Source of the DNA: CAIUMH01 sp963758555
GTDB lineage: Bacteria > Actinomycetota > Acidimicrobiia > Acidimicrobiales > RAAP-2
Length of the DNA: 64,000 nt
NCBI GenBank assembly: GCA_963758555.1
Contig: CAVWVW010000003.1
Coordinates: forward strand, 310,001 to 374,000
Direction: 5' to 3'
Shown: positions 1 to 7,822 of the stretch, in pieces
How positions within the stretch are numbered: the stretch's first letter is position 1
Layout of the letters: each line of letters opens with the position of its first letter
Notes under the pieces: generated by a model
Databases searched by the model: none
Seen by the model: the letters and a program-made list of their open reading frames with translations, nothing else
What the model was told of the DNA's origin: nothing
Made by a program: the position numbers and the translations under genes

Positions 1-1
1 C

Positions 2-583
2 GGGATCTCCGACCCGGGATCGCGCCTCGTGGCCGCTGCGGTGACCGCAGGGATCGAGGTGGGCTCGATCCCCGGCCCCTCAGCCCTCTTGGCCGCGCTC
101 GTCATCAGCGGCCTGCCGACGGACCGCTTCGTGATGGAGGGCTTCTTGCCTCGACGAGGCTCCCTCCGCCAACGGCGGCTCTCCGAGCTCAAGGCTGAGC
201 GCCGCACGGTGGTGCTCTACGAGTCGCCACGCCGCGTCGGGGCCACCATCGCTGAGCTCGCCGCGCTCCTCGAGGGAGAGCGCCCTCTCGTCGTCGCTCG
301 AGAGCTCACGAAGCTCCACGAGGAGATCTGGCGCGGCAGCGTGGCCGAGGGTGCCGAGCACTTCGCCGGTACCGAGCTTCGGGGCGAGGTGGTCCTGGTG
401 CTCGGGGGAAACGCGGAGCCGGAGCGTGAGACCACCGAAGAGGAGATCGTGGCAGCCCTCGCACAAGCTCGGGCCGACGGGTTGAGCACCCGCGACGCTG
501 CCGCTGAGGTGGCCGAGCAGCTCGGCGTACAGCGACGAAGGGTCTATGACCTGGCCATAGGAGCGCCTGGGCCGAAGAGGTGA
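2..583 (+). CDS. rsmI: 16S rRNA 2'-O-ribose C1402 methyltransferase RsmI (5' partial)
   Basis: SAM-dependent methyltransferase that 2'-O-methylates C1402 in the decoding centre of 16S rRNA. The reading frame is open from base 2, so the N-terminus lies outside the window. The visible part starts at the family motif G-I-S-D-P-G, followed by IPGPSALLAAL, SGLPTDRF and EGFLPR, which are diagnostic of RsmI within the tetrapyrrole-methylase fold. The C-terminal third has a small helical region ending QLGVQRRRVYDLA, as in other RsmI proteins. The stop overlaps the region just upstream of metG, and rsmI-metG-tatD is a common actinobacterial order. The internal GTG at 29 is not the true start because the conserved motif begins upstream of it. 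Confidence 0.93.
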   Translation, partial: GISDPGSRLVAAAVTAGIEVGSIPGPSALLAALVISGLPTDRFVMEGFLPRRGSLRQRRLSELKAERRTVVLYESPRRVGATIAELAALLEGERPLVVARELTKLHEEIWRGSVAEGAEHFAGTELRGEVVLVLGGNAEPERETTEEEIVAALAQARADGLSTRDAAAEVAEQLGVQRRRVYDLAIGAPGPKR

Positions 584-597
584 CGAGACAAGGCCGG

Positions 598-603
598 TAC
601 GCT
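598..603 (+). promoter_or_regulatory. -10 box of leaderless metG promoter
   Basis: TACGCT lies 6 nt before the GTG at 610. This spacing puts the transcription start at or next to the start codon, so the message would be leaderless. No Shine-Dalgarno sequence precedes 610. Confidence 0.5.
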
Positions 604-609
604 GAGCAC

Positions 610-2145
610 GTGGACCGCTTCTACGTCACCACCCCGATCTACTACGTCAACGACGTGCCCCACCTGGGTCACGCCTACTGCACCGTCAACGCTGATGCCC
701 TGGCGCGGTGGCATCGCGCGCTCGGCGAAGAGACGCTGTTCCTCACCGGGACCGACGAGCATGGGGCCAAGGTGGCCGAGTCCGCTCATGCCCATGGTGT
801 CTCACCTCAAGAGTGGACGGATCGGACCTCGGCGCGGTTCAAGGAGGCCTGGGAGGGCCTCGCCATCTCGAACGACGACTTCATCCGAACCACCGAGCCT
901 CGTCATCACAAGACCGTCCAAGAGTTCCTGCAGAAGATCTACGACAACGGCTACATCGTCAAGGACACCTACGTCGGTCCTTATTGCGTGGCCTGCGAGG
1001 ACTACTACACGCCCGAGCAGCTCATCGATGGCAAGTGCCCTGTCCACGGGCGCGAGGTGATCCAGATGGAGGAGGACAACTACTTCTTCCGCCTGAGCGC
1101 CTTCGAGGACCGCTTGCTCGAGTGGTACGAGCAGTTCCCCGAGGCGGTGCGCCCGAGCTCGAAGCGCAACGAGGCGCTGAGCTTCATCAAAGGTGGGCTG
1201 AAGGACGTCTCCATCACGCGCACCAGCCTCTCGTGGGGGGTGCCGGTGCCGTGGGACGAGAAGCACGTCTTCTACGTCTGGTACGACGCGCTCATCAACT
1301 ATCTGACCGCCCTCGGCTACAACGATGACCCCGAGCGGGTCGCCAAGTGGTGGCCGAACGTCCACCACCTCATCGGCAAGGAGATCATCCGCTTCCACTG
1401 CGTGTGGTGGCCCGCGATGTGCATGGCCGCGGGCATCGACCCGCCGGCGAGCATCTTCGTCCACGGCTGGCTGCTCGTCGGGGGCCAGAAGCTCAGCAAG
1501 TCGATGGCCGGCGACGTCGATGCCCCTGTCAAGCTCACCGACATCACGCCGGCGTCGCTGACCCAAGACTTCGGGGTCGACGCTGTTCGCTACCACCTGC
1601 TTCGCGAGACCCCGCTCGGCACGGACGGCGAGTTCTCGCTCGAGTCGATGACCGCTCGCTACAACGCCGATCTCGCCAACAACCTGGGGAACCTGACCGC
1701 ACGAGTGGCCACCGTCGTCGGCTCGAAGTGCGAGGGCATCGGCCCCGCCCCCGATCCAGCCAGCCCCCTGGCCAAGGCGGCGACCATCGCCGTGGCCGAG
1801 GCTGCCAATGCTTGGGAGCGCTTCGCTCCTCACGAGGCGCTCGAGGCGACGTGGAGGCTGATCGGGGCCGCCAACGCCGAGCTCGAGGCGACGGAGCCCT
1901 GGAAGGCAGAGCCGGGAACGGTAGATCTCGTCCTCGGGAGCGCTCTCGAGACGCTGAGGATCGTGGCCCTTCTGATCAGCCCTGCGATGCCCGGCACCGC
2001 CGAGGAGATCTGGCGCCGCCTGGGCCTTCCGGGGAGCCCCAGCGAGCAGATCCTTCCCGCCGCCGCTGCTTGGGGCGGCTACCCGGGCGGCCTGCAAGTG
2101 AGCAAGGGCGAGCCCCTCTTCCCACGGAGGAAGGTTGAGGCGTGA
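610..2145 (+). CDS. metG: methionyl-tRNA synthetase
   Basis: Charges tRNA-Met with methionine in the cytosol; class I synthetase. The Rossmann HIGH motif appears as HLGH at about residues 18-21. A zinc knuckle follows with C-V-A-C and C-P-V-H-G at about 115-135. The KMSKS loop appears as KLSKS in GGQKLSKSMAGD. The protein is about 511 aa and ends after the anticodon-binding helical domain, without the C-terminal EMAP-like tRNA-binding domain seen in some MetRS. An in-frame GTG at 580 overlaps the rsmI stop, but I prefer 610 because the family motif FYVTTPIYYVN follows directly and a -10 box sits 6 nt upstream. It overlaps tatD by GTGA. Confidence 0.95.
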   Translation: MDRFYVTTPIYYVNDVPHLGHAYCTVNADALARWHRALGEETLFLTGTDEHGAKVAESAHAHGVSPQEWTDRTSARFKEAWEGLAISNDDFIRTTEPRHHKTVQEFLQKIYDNGYIVKDTYVGPYCVACEDYYTPEQLIDGKCPVHGREVIQMEEDNYFFRLSAFEDRLLEWYEQFPEAVRPSSKRNEALSFIKGGLKDVSITRTSLSWGVPVPWDEKHVFYVWYDALINYLTALGYNDDPERVAKWWPNVHHLIGKEIIRFHCVWWPAMCMAAGIDPPASIFVHGWLLVGGQKLSKSMAGDVDAPVKLTDITPASLTQDFGVDAVRYHLLRETPLGTDGEFSLESMTARYNADLANNLGNLTARVATVVGSKCEGIGPAPDPASPLAKAATIAVAEAANAWERFAPHEALEATWRLIGAANAELEATEPWKAEPGTVDLVLGSALETLRIVALLISPAMPGTAEEIWRRLGLPGSPSEQILPAAAAWGGYPGGLQVSKGEPLFPRRKVEA

Positions 2146-2956
2146 CGCCCCGGTGGGTGGACTCGCACTGCCATCTCCAAGAGCACTACCTGCCTGAGGA
2201 TCCCGAGGCCACTGCCCTCGCTGCGCTGCGTCGAGCGTGGGATGCAGGCGTCGTCGGCGTGGTGGTGGTCGGCACCGACGAGGTGACCTCTCGCCAAGCG
2301 ATCGAGCTTGCCCAGGTGGTCGGCGCGGGCGCCTTGGGACCTCAGCTCCCGCCGTGAGCGCTGCGGTGGGCGTGCACCCCCATGAGGCGTCTTCGTCGCT
2401 GTCTTGGCTCGAGGCGTTGGTGGCTGACGTGCCTGATCATGTCGTTGGCCTGGGAGAATGTGGACTCGACTATCACTACGATCACGCTCCTCGAGCCGAG
2501 CAGCGAGCGAGCTTCTCGCGCCAGATCGCCCTCGCCCACGAACACGACCTCACCCTCGTGATCCATGCCCGAGACGCTTGGGATGACCTCTTCGACATCC
2601 TCGACGCCGACGGTGTCCCGCCTCGCTGCGTGCTCCACTGCTTCACGGGAGGGCCCGCCGAGGCGGCGCGCTGCGTCGAGCGGCGCCTTGCCGTGTCGTT
2701 CTCGGGGATCACCACCTTCAAGAACGCTCACGACGTGCGGGAGGCCGTCCAAGAGGTGCCGCTCGAGCACCTCTTGATCGAGACGGACAGCCCCTTCTTG
2801 GCACCCGTGCCTCACCGCGGCGCACAGAACGAGCCGTCGTGGGTTGGGCTCGTCGGTGAGGCCGTCGCCGACGCGGGAGGTTGGGCTCTCGACGAGGTGG
2901 CCAGAGCGACCGCACGGAACGCCGCAGGGCTCTTCGAGCTCGTTCTGGGCACCTGA
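2142..2956 (+). CDS. tatD: TatD family metal-dependent hydrolase/DNase (one frameshift in this sequence)
   Basis: TIM-barrel metal-dependent hydrolase with 3'-5' DNase activity in characterised members. The N-terminal part (frame of 2142) has DSHCHL, the first metal-binding motif. The rest (frame of 2956) has GLGECGLDYHYD, VIHARDA, LHCFTGG and LIETDSPFLAP. The two parts lie in different frames and join between about 2315 and 2340, where the first frame runs into a stop at 2355 while the second continues with SAAVGVHPHEA. One indel in the GC-rich stretch gcgcgggcgcc restores a full-length protein of about 270 aa. Because every catalytic motif survives, a sequencing or assembly indel is likelier than decay. 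The GTG at 2142 overlaps the metG stop. Confidence 0.85.
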
Positions 2957-3066
2957 GAAAGCCCCTGTGACCTGGGCTCTTCTATCGCGATCCCCACTAT
3001 TCTGGGATTTCTGCGTGAGAAACTGCCTTTGACCAGGGTGAAGTGTGCCTGATCGCCGCGCTCCAT

Positions 3067-3095
3067 TTGCGCTTGGAGCTGCCTCTGCCTAGCGT
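3067..3095 (+). promoter_or_regulatory. candidate sigma-70-type promoter of the DPBB protein gene
   Basis: TTGCGC at 3067-3072 and TAGCGT at 3090-3095 are separated by 17 nt. The predicted start near 3102 leaves a leader of about 13 nt before the GTG at 3115. Confidence 0.4.
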
Positions 3096-3114
3096 ACTGG
3101 GACGCCCCTTCGGA

Positions 3115-3756
3115 GTGGAGGCTTCGGGTGGGCGGTCCTTATTGGCGGAGAAGGGTGGAGCTCTGAGCCCCCAGAAGACTGGATTCGGGCGCCACGCCGT
3201 GGCGTTGGCGGCAGGAATCAGTTTCATCGCAGCCCCCTTGGTTCTCCTCGGCGGCGGCAGCGTTGTCTCTGCGCAGGGATCGACCTCCCACGGGCCTGAG
3301 AGCCCTGGGTCCAAGTCGGCGACCCCTGCGACCTCGCTGCACGACATCGCGCTGGCCAACAACACGATCGCTGCATCGACCACGACCACCACGGTGGCTC
3401 CGACCACGACCACCACGGCGGCCCCGCAGGTGGTCGCCGCGACACCCATCGCACCGCTCTACGTGGCTCCGACCACCACCACGACCGCCGCACCGCCGGC
3501 GCCGAGCAACTCGGAGACGGGCATCGCCACGTGGTACGACTGGAACCCCGGGCAATGCGCCAGCCCGACGCTGCCGCATGGGACCGTGGTGCAGGTGACC
3601 AATGATGAGAACGGCGAGACGACGAGCTGCACCGTGACCGACACCGAGGCTGCCGGAGGCGCTCACGTGATCGACCTTGACACCTCGGTGTTCGAGGCCA
3701 TCGCAGGGCCGCAGGGCCTCAGCGCCGGGACGCTCGAGGTCACCGTCACCTGGTGA
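3115..3756 (+). CDS. secreted Thr-rich protein with RlpA-like double-psi beta-barrel domain
   Basis: Predicted exported cell-wall protein of about 213 aa. A hydrophobic segment (AVALAAGISFIAAPLVLL) near residues 25-45 acts as signal or anchor. A Thr/Pro/Ala linker with three runs of five threonines follows. The last 80 residues form a double-psi beta-barrel: TGIATWYDW, HGTVVQVTN, a Cys pair (G-Q-C-A and T-S-C-T), HVIDLD, and a closing V-T-V-T-W, as in RlpA and expansin-like proteins. It sits between tatD and rsmA, the slot held by RpfB in many actinobacteria, so a peptidoglycan-related role is plausible but inferred. The start is uncertain: GTG 3115 fits the promoter, while an in-frame start at 3043 would add 24 residues. 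It contains a rare TTA codon at 3139. Confidence 0.75.
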   Translation: MEASGGRSLLAEKGGALSPQKTGFGRHAVALAAGISFIAAPLVLLGGGSVVSAQGSTSHGPESPGSKSATPATSLHDIALANNTIAASTTTTTVAPTTTTTAAPQVVAATPIAPLYVAPTTTTTAAPPAPSNSETGIATWYDWNPGQCASPTLPHGTVVQVTNDENGETTSCTVTDTEAAGGAHVIDLDTSVFEAIAGPQGLSAGTLEVTVTW

Positions 3757-4577
3757 GCCCGACCCGAGCGGTCACCACTCGGCTGCTCGAAGAAGCCGGC
3801 CTCTCGCCTAAGCGCAAGTTCGGCCAGAACTTCGTCGTCGACGACAACATCACTGCCAAGATCGCTCGACTCGCTGGCCTCGCCCGAGGCGACCGGGTCT
3901 TGGAGATCGGTCCCGGCCTCGGTGCGCTGACCGAAGCCCTGCTCGGCGTCGGTTGCCAGGTGACCGCTCTTGAGATCGATGAGGCCTTGGTCGGGATCTT
4001 GGCGCAGCGCAGAGAGCTCGAAGGCGTCCAGATCGTCCAGGGCGACGCGCTTGTGGTCGACCTCGCGGCGCTGACCCCCCTCGATCGCGGCCCGTGGGCG
4101 TGCGTGGCCAACCTTCCCTACAACGTGGCGACCCCGCTGGTGCTGCGAATCCTCGAAGACGTGCCGTCGATCGCCCGTCTGCTGGTCATGGTCCAGGCTG
4201 AGGTCGCCGACCGACTGGTCGCGAGCCCAGGAGATGAGGCGTACGGCGGTGTCTCTGTGCGGGTGGCCTTCCACGCCGAGGCCTCCATCGTGGGCAAGGT
4301 GCCACCGAGCGTCTTCTTCCCTCGCCCGAGAGTTGAATCGGCGCTGGTGGCCATCGAGCGTCGAGGCAGCGTGGCGGTGGATCCCCAGGTCGCCACGGAG
4401 GACGAGATCTTCGCTCTGGTGCGCCTGGCCTTCGGGCAGCGGCGCAAGATGCTGCGACGATCGTTGGCCGGTGTGGTCGATGAGCAGGCCTTCTCGGACG
4501 CCGGCGTGGCGTCGACCCAACGGCCCGAGGAGCTCGACGTCCACGCGTTCGCTGCCCTTGCTCGAGCGGCCCGATGA
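3753..4577 (+). CDS. rsmA: 16S rRNA dimethyladenosine transferase RsmA/KsgA
   Basis: Dimethylates A1518 and A1519 in helix 45 of 16S rRNA during late small-subunit assembly. It has the family signature KFGQNFVVDD near residue 22, the SAM-binding motif VLEIGPGLGALTEALL and the catalytic NLPYNVATP (N-L-P-Y). Its 274 aa is the normal length, and the C-terminal helical domain with FGQRRKMLRR is present. The GTG start overlaps the upstream stop (GTGA), and the 3' end overlaps ispE by ATGA, so translation is probably coupled across this run. Confidence 0.95.
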   Translation: MSPTRAVTTRLLEEAGLSPKRKFGQNFVVDDNITAKIARLAGLARGDRVLEIGPGLGALTEALLGVGCQVTALEIDEALVGILAQRRELEGVQIVQGDALVVDLAALTPLDRGPWACVANLPYNVATPLVLRILEDVPSIARLLVMVQAEVADRLVASPGDEAYGGVSVRVAFHAEASIVGKVPPSVFFPRPRVESALVAIERRGSVAVDPQVATEDEIFALVRLAFGQRRKMLRRSLAGVVDEQAFSDAGVASTQRPEELDVHAFAALARAAR

Positions 4578-5371
4578 GCACCTGGCACGAGGTGGCCCCG
4601 GCCAAGCTCACCTGGAGCCTGGCCGTCGGCGATCGTCGAGCGGACGGACTGCACGACCTCGTGGCGGAGATGGTCTCGCTCGATCTGGCCGACGAGCTCG
4701 AGATCACCGAGCCGGGGGAGGGGATCTCGGTGGCGGCTGAGCCGTGGGCCCGTGCTGAGGGGCTCGACCTCGGAAGCTCGAACCTGGTCGCTCGGGCCCT
4801 GGCGATGGTCGGGCGGCACGCCTCGGTGTCGCTCACCAAGCGCATCCCGCTCGGGGGTGGGCTGGGAGGCGGCTCGAGCGACGCAGCCGCCATCTTGCGC
4901 TGGGCCGGCGTGAGCGATCTCCACCAAGCGGCCACGCTCGGCGGCGACGTGCCCTTCTGCCTGAGCGGCGGCCGGGCGCTCGTCCGCGGGATCGGCGAGG
5001 TGATCGAACCGCTCGCGCACGTCGAGCGCTCCGTCGTCCTGGTGCTCCCACCCTTCGGCATCGACACCGCCCGGGCCTACGCGGTCCTCGATGAGCTGCG
5101 TCTCGAAGGACGTGGCCGCCATGACCGCAACGACCTGACAGAGGCGGCTGCGGTGCTCTCGAGCCCTCTGGCTCGCTTCAGCGACGCGCTGGGTGGCCTG
5201 ACGGGCACGGCGCCGATCCTGGCGGGCAGTGGCTCGACGCTGTTCGTCGAGGGCACGAAGGCCTCGCTCGGCCTGGAGGAGATGGACGAGCTCGTCGTCG
5301 ACGGCTTGCGAGCACACGTGCTCGAGGCGTCGACGATCAGTGCCCACCGGGGCGAAGGATCTGTTCCCTGA
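4574..5371 (+). CDS. ispE: 4-diphosphocytidyl-2-C-methyl-D-erythritol kinase
   Basis: GHMP-family kinase of the non-mevalonate (MEP) isoprenoid pathway. It phosphorylates CDP-methylerythritol at the 2-hydroxyl. The ATP-binding GHMP motif is PLGGGLGGGSSDAAAIL near residues 94-110, the N-terminal substrate-binding segment is APAKLTWSLAVG, and the C-terminal glycine motif is LAGSGSTLFVEG. The 265 aa length is slightly short but all motifs are present. It starts at ATG inside the rsmA stop (ATGA) and is the last gene of the plus-strand run. A hairpin follows 5 nt after its stop. Confidence 0.93.
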   Translation: MSTWHEVAPAKLTWSLAVGDRRADGLHDLVAEMVSLDLADELEITEPGEGISVAAEPWARAEGLDLGSSNLVARALAMVGRHASVSLTKRIPLGGGLGGGSSDAAAILRWAGVSDLHQAATLGGDVPFCLSGGRALVRGIGEVIEPLAHVERSVVLVLPPFGIDTARAYAVLDELRLEGRGRHDRNDLTEAAAVLSSPLARFSDALGGLTGTAPILAGSGSTLFVEGTKASLGLEEMDELVVDGLRAHVLEASTISAHRGEGSVP

Positions 5372-5376
5372 GGTGC

Positions 5377-5397
5377 GCTCGGAGGGTGGCTCCGAGC
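5377..5397 (+). terminator. hairpin between convergent ispE and bS22 genes
   Basis: Perfect 8-bp inverted repeat GCTCGGAG / CTCCGAGC with a 5-nt loop. It lies between the ispE stop and the stop of the opposing micro-gene. There is no T-tract, but the position suits a terminator acting on both strands. Confidence 0.55.
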
Positions 5398-5401
5398 CCG
5401 C

Positions 5402-5503
5402 TTACTTGCCTGCAGCTCTCCGCTGCCAGCGAGTGGCCTTCAGCATCTTCTTGTGCTTCTTCTTACGCATGCGCTTGCGGCGCTTCTTGATGAGGGAACC
5501 CAT
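5402..5503 (-). CDS. bS22-like (AURKAIP1/COX24-domain) micro-protein
   Basis: A 33-residue, extremely basic protein beginning MGSLIKKRRKRM and ending WQRRAAGK. This matches the short actinobacterial ribosomal protein bS22 (AURKAIP1/COX24 domain), which binds the small subunit near the decoding centre. The family identity rests on the IKKRRKRMRKKKHKK-type core and the overall length. It is a minus-strand gene convergent with ispE. A TAGCCT -10 box lies 10 nt before the ATG, suggesting a leaderless or near-leaderless message. Confidence 0.85.
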   Translation of the reverse strand: MGSLIKKRRKRMRKKKHKKMLKATRWQRRAAGK

Positions 5504-5513
5504 GAGGTGGACA

Positions 5514-5519
5514 AGGCTA
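5514..5519 (-). promoter_or_regulatory. -10 box of the bS22-like gene
   Basis: TAGCCT on the minus strand, 10 nt upstream of the ATG at 5503. It matches the TAGnnT boxes seen before other genes in this window. Confidence 0.45.
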
Positions 5520-5633
5520 CAGGTCCACGGCCGAGGGGCGCTACACAGCGAGCTCGCCGCTGCCAGGTGGTCGTTCTCACACCTTCGGGTCCGTGGCTGA
5601 CGCTCTGCGGGCGAGCGAAGCGTCAGGCGGAGC

Positions 5634-5867
5634 TCATCGCCGCGAGCGAGATCGAGCCACGCTGTGCTCGAGCTGCTCGAAGAAGAGAGCCTTTCGGGGG
5701 CACTGGAGGATCGCTCCCTGTGCGAGCGCTCGTCCCCGAGGATCAAGCTCGTCGTGGGTGATGACGGGATAACCCCACTCGTCGAGCTCGATGAGCTCGG
5801 GGGCCAGCTCAGCGCAGTGGCCGAAACCATCGCAACGGATGGGATCCACCCTCAAGATCACCGCCAT
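5634..5867 (-). CDS. small ferredoxin of the redox operon
   Basis: A 77-residue ferredoxin. The N-terminus has DPIRCDGFGHCAELAP (C-x5-C), and the C-terminal part has QCPRKAL, giving three visible Cys. This is the pattern of single-cluster [3Fe-4S]/[4Fe-4S] actinobacterial ferredoxins. It is the last gene of the minus-strand redox operon: its ATG lies 10 nt inside the end of the NuoF-like gene, so the two are probably translated together. It is likely the soluble electron donor or acceptor of the NuoF-like subunit. Confidence 0.82.
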   Translation of the reverse strand: MAVILRVDPIRCDGFGHCAELAPELIELDEWGYPVITHDELDPRGRALAQGAILQCPRKALFFEQLEHSVARSRSRR

Positions 5868-7142
5868 TCGAGCGGCCCGTCCTGGTTCGGGAGCGACAAC
5901 ATGGTGGGCTTCGACACGTGGGCGCAGGGCCGGCCCCCGAGGTGGGCCCTGACGTCATCGTGGAAGACCTCGAGGGCAGAGGCGATCATGCGCACCACGC
6001 CGTCAGGGTGGCCGCAGGCGCCTCGACCTCGAATCACACGCCAGCCGCTCTCGAAGGCGGCGCTCGAGGTTTCGGTCGGGGCGTCCTGGGGCAAGCGCCT
6101 CGAGGTCGTCGGCGAGCGCCGGAAGCCCGAAGGCGCACGGCCCGCACTGTCCGGCGCTCTCATTGGCCATCCATCGTGCGATGCGAGCGGTCTCTGCGAT
6201 GCCGCAGCACTCGGAGCCGAAGACGAGCACCACGCCGGCACCGACGCTCGAGCCGAAGGCCTTGAGCCCGTCGGCTGAGTAGGGAGCGTCGAGCGCCTGC
6301 GCGGGCACGAAGGTGCCGCCGTAGCCGCCCAAGAGCACTGCTTGGACCTGTGAGGTGGGCGTGGCCAGAGCCACGATGTCGCCGAGGCGGGTACCGAGGG
6401 CGACCTCGAAGACACCGGGATCGGCGACGGACCCTGAGAGCGTGACGAGCTTTGTGCCGCCGACACCCCCGACACCGACGTTGGCAAACCACGCTCCTCC
6501 GTGGCGTGCGATCAATGCGATCGAAGCCGCGGTCTCCGCGTTGTCCACGACGCTGGTGCGCCCTCTGATCTCGAGCCGAGCAGGCTTGGAAGCTCGGAAC
6601 GTCGGCATGGCGGGTCCACCGTCCAGCCATCGGACCAGGCCAGCTTCTTCGCCCCCGACGTAGCGGCTGGGCAGCTGCTCGACGGAGATCGGCACGCTGG
6701 TGGACCCCGTGGATTGTCGCTCGAGAATTGCGTCGGTGAGGGACCGAGCGGCGTGCGGGTTGTCGCGAGCCACGGCCACGGTGACCGAGCCGGCATGGAT
6801 GAGGTGGGCGAGCACCTCGGCGCCGTCCACGATGAGGTGCGGGCGCGTAGGCCGCGAGCACGGAGTCCTTCTGAGCGGCTGGCTCGCCCTCCATGACGTT
6901 GATCACGAGATGGGTGGCACGACGAGAGCGGGGATCGAGGCGAGCTTGGTCGCCGTGGGGAAGCCTCCCCCACCTCGACCAGTGAGGCCGGCGAGGCGAA
7001 TCTCATCCAAGAGCTGCGCTGACCACGCATCGACGTTGCGTCGTTCTGGGAGCGCGAGCGGTCCATGGAGCGAGAGGTGGGTGGCCAGGTCGGCTCGATG
7101 AGCGTGCGCCGTGCCGGCGAGGAGCCGAGTCGACGAGCTCAT
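5858..7142 (-). CDS. NuoF-like FMN/NAD-binding flavoprotein (three frameshifts in this sequence)
   Basis: Homologue of the NADH-binding subunit of complex I (NuoF/RnfC-like fold). In order: GLTGRGGGGFPTATK (flavin/NAD loop), VINVMEGEPAAQKDS, GAEVLAHLIHAG, YVGGEEAGLVRWL, VDNAETAASI, a SLBB-like stretch, ESAGQCGPCAFGLPAL, and finally RGRGACGHPDG. The Fe-S region keeps Q-C-G-P-C and G-A-C, but Ala replaces the first Cys of the NuoF E-S-C motif. The protein is split over four reading segments with breaks near 6915, 6860 and 6045. The break at 6860 and probably that at 6045 look like single-base gains. Start ATG 7142 overlaps the membrane-protein stop (ATGA). It probably passes electrons between a soluble carrier and the di-heme membrane protein. 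Confidence 0.78.
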
Positions 7143-7822
7143 CGAACTCTCCGAGAGCTGGCAACGGGTCGAGCTGGCCGCTCGCGCCCTCCCTGTGGCC
7201 GTCCGGAGTGCCCGAGCGGCGCCTTTGGCGCCACGGGCGACCCTGTTTGGCGCGCTGACCTCGGCACGGCGGTCAGCGCACCTGCCGGATGGGGTCGAGC
7301 CCAGATCCTCCACGCCACCGAAGCGAGGACGACCGTCACGCAACCGATCAGCAGCAGATCCATCCAGCCGAACTTCGTGTCGGTGCCGATGAGGAAGGCG
7401 TGGAGCAGCGCGATTGGCCACGAGAGATACGCAATCCAGTGGACCAGGCGCCACGACGTGGCACTGATGCGCTGGCGCAGCAGGCTCGTGACCACCACGG
7501 CGAGCAGGAGGTCGATGGCAACGGCACCGAGCGCGACGTAGAGCGTCTTGTAGGAGGAGGCCCCGGGGATGACGACCGCCAGCACGCTGATGTTGACGAA
7601 GCTGTCGAGGACGGTGGTCCCGACGTGGAGGCCTAAGAAGACGACCGCCAGGAGGGCCAAGCGCCGATGGAGCTCGGCGACGGCGAAGCGAGGGAGGGGG
7701 CGGCCGCCCACGCGGGTCGCCGTCATGATCCCGAGTGCCATGACGCAGGTGAACAAGAGCAGCGACACGATGCCCGAGGCTCGAGACAGATACCAAAGGA
7801 CGGGGGAGCTGACGGCGATCAT
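7139..7822 (-). CDS. ferric-reductase-like di-heme transmembrane protein
   Basis: A 227-residue integral membrane protein with about six hydrophobic helices, starting MIAVSSPVLWYLSRASG. Four histidines fall in the paired positions of ferric-reductase-like domains: ELHRRLALL, FLGLHVGTT, WRLVHWIAY and ALLHAFLIG. It should therefore hold two b hemes and carry electrons across the membrane. The C-terminal 45 residues are a polar cytosolic tail rich in Pro, Arg and Gly. The ATG at 7822 overlaps the apbE stop and the stop overlaps the NuoF-like ATG, so it is tightly coupled on both sides. The rare TTA codon at 7633-7635 (minus) is in TTC-TTA-GGC. Confidence 0.82.
   Translation of the reverse strand: MIAVSSPVLWYLSRASGIVSLLLFTCVMALGIMTATRVGGRPLPRFAVAELHRRLALLAVVFLGLHVGTTVLDSFVNISVLAVVIPGASSYKTLYVALGAVAIDLLLAVVVTSLLRQRISATSWRLVHWIAYLSWPIALLHAFLIGTDTKFGWMDLLLIGCVTVVLASVAWRIWARPHPAGALTAVPRSARQTGSPVAPKAPLGHSGRPQGGRERPARPVASSRRVR

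Noticed and set aside
4118..5347. Minus-strand open frame opposite rsmA and ispE
   Set aside because: Both plus-strand genes have full catalytic motifs. The antisense frame has low-complexity Arg/Ala content and no start signals.
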